Assembly (NCBI GenBank): GCA_002732675.1
Contig: NVRR01000047.1
Coordinates: 1 to 14,961 of the forward strand
Direction of reading: 5' to 3'
Source of the DNA: Sneathiella sp.
GTDB taxonomy: Bacteria > Pseudomonadota > Alphaproteobacteria > Sneathiellales > Sneathiellaceae
Length of the DNA: 14,961 bases
In this document: in pieces, positions 14,485 to 14,961 of the stretch
Layout: each line of letters opens with the position of its first letter
Numbering within the stretch: position 1 is the stretch's first letter
Made by a program: the position numbers and the translations under genes
Notes under the pieces: generated by a model
Told to the model about the DNA's origin: nothing
The model's input: only the letters and a program-made list of their open reading frames with translations
Database searches by the model: none

Positions 14485-14961
14485 ATGACGTCAAATAAAT
14501 CCCTGCTTATCCTTCCCGGTGACGGGATCGGCCCTGAAGTCATGGGCGAGGTTCGCCGTATTGTTAGCTGGATGGAAGAAAATCGCGCGGTTTCCTTTGA
14601 TCTCGACGAGGATCTGGTCGGTGGTGCTTCCATCGACGTGCACGGCATTCCCATCACCGACGCGGTTGTCGAAAAAGCCCAGAATGTCGATGCGGTTCTG
14701 CTGGGCGCTGTTGGTGGTCCGAAATGGGATGACCTTGATTTCTCCGTCAAGCCCGAACGCGGTCTTCTACGCCTTCGCAAAGATCTGGAGCTGTTCGCGA
14801 ACTTGCGCCCTGCCGTCTGCTTCGATGCGCTGGTTGATGCATCAAGCCTGAAACCGGAACTGGTCCGCGGCCTCGATATCATGATTGTCCGCGAGCTCAC
14901 CGGCGGTGTGTATTTCGGCGAGCCTCGGGGTATTGAGGATCTTGGCAACGGTATCCGTCGC
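14485..14961 (+). CDS. leuB: LeuB, 3-isopropylmalate dehydrogenase (partial, cut by window end)
   Basis: The first 159 codons of the NAD-dependent enzyme that oxidises and decarboxylates 3-isopropylmalate to 2-ketoisocaproate, the step after LeuC/LeuD. Visible motifs are [13 protein letters not shown] at the start, [11 protein letters not shown] (about 72-82), the substrate-binding arginines in [18 protein letters not shown] (92-109), and [15 protein letters not shown] (136-150). The frame is open to the right edge with no stop, so the gene continues beyond the window. The ATG at 14485 has GAAGGT at suitable spacing, 28 bases after leuD. Confidence 0.96.
   Translation, partial: MTSNKSLLILPGDGIGPEVMGEVRRIVSWMEENRAVSFDLDEDLVGGASIDVHGIPITDAVVEKAQNVDAVLLGAVGGPKWDDLDFSVKPERGLLRLRKDLELFANLRPAVCFDALVDASSLKPELVRGLDIMIVRELTGGVYFGEPRGIEDLGNGIRR

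Noticed and set aside
1..14961. Mobile elements, CRISPR arrays, phage or defence genes, tRNA or rRNA genes
   Set aside because: I looked for direct repeats with regular spacing, transposase-like frames, terminal inverted repeats and tRNA-like cloverleafs and saw none. Gene order is that of a conserved chromosome region.

Overview
The window looks like core chromosome of an alphaproteobacterium, with moderate GC (my impression is mid-50s percent, not computed). The evidence is gene order plus protein families: ccmF-ccmG-ccmH-ccmI, dapF-mtaB-ftsY-yciB, and ffh-rpsP-rimM-trmD-rplS followed by leuC-leuD-leuB. I cannot name the genus from the sequence alone.

Layout. (1) Bases 1-3909, plus strand: the tail of ccmF, then ccmG, ccmH and ccmI for cytochrome c maturation (the last three joined by overlapping starts and stops), then a Nudix hydrolase and a secreted DUF4197 protein. 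All are close enough to share a transcript. (2) Bases 3906-8393, minus strand, read from right to left: dapF, mtaB, ftsY, yciB and a DUF3445 / haem-dependent oxidative N-demethylase-like gene. They form one tight operon with overlaps or a 10-base gap. Its last stop codon overlaps the last stop codon of the DUF4197 gene in a shared TTAA. (3) Bases 8394-8618: a 225-base divergent intergenic region. It holds a likely dapF promoter, a perfect 7+7 palindrome, a likely rightward promoter, and a roughly 96-nt hairpin-rich segment ending in a strong intrinsic terminator upstream of ffh. (4) Bases 8619-12249, plus strand: ffh, rpsP, rimM, trmD and rplS, linking protein targeting with ribosome and tRNA maturation. 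(5) Bases 12426-14961, plus strand: leuC, leuD and the first 159 codons of leuB (cut by the window edge), for leucine biosynthesis.

How the parts work together. FtsY (SRP receptor) and Ffh (SRP54) are the two partner GTPases of co-translational membrane targeting. They sit in the two divergent operons that meet at the 225-base region, so that region is a natural point of joint control. The ccm genes deliver reduced apocytochrome and haem for cytochrome c assembly. The neighbouring DUF3445 protein belongs to a haem-binding enzyme family, but a functional link is only a guess.

The protein-coding content is ordinary housekeeping, and I found no mobile element, CRISPR array, tRNA, rRNA or defence system. 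The most interesting signals are non-coding: the palindrome, candidate small RNA and terminator upstream of ffh, and a five-pair hairpin with a UUCG loop that buries the mtaB ribosome binding site inside the end of dapF. No gene-free stretch exceeds 300 bases; the two longest are 8394-8618 and 12250-12425.
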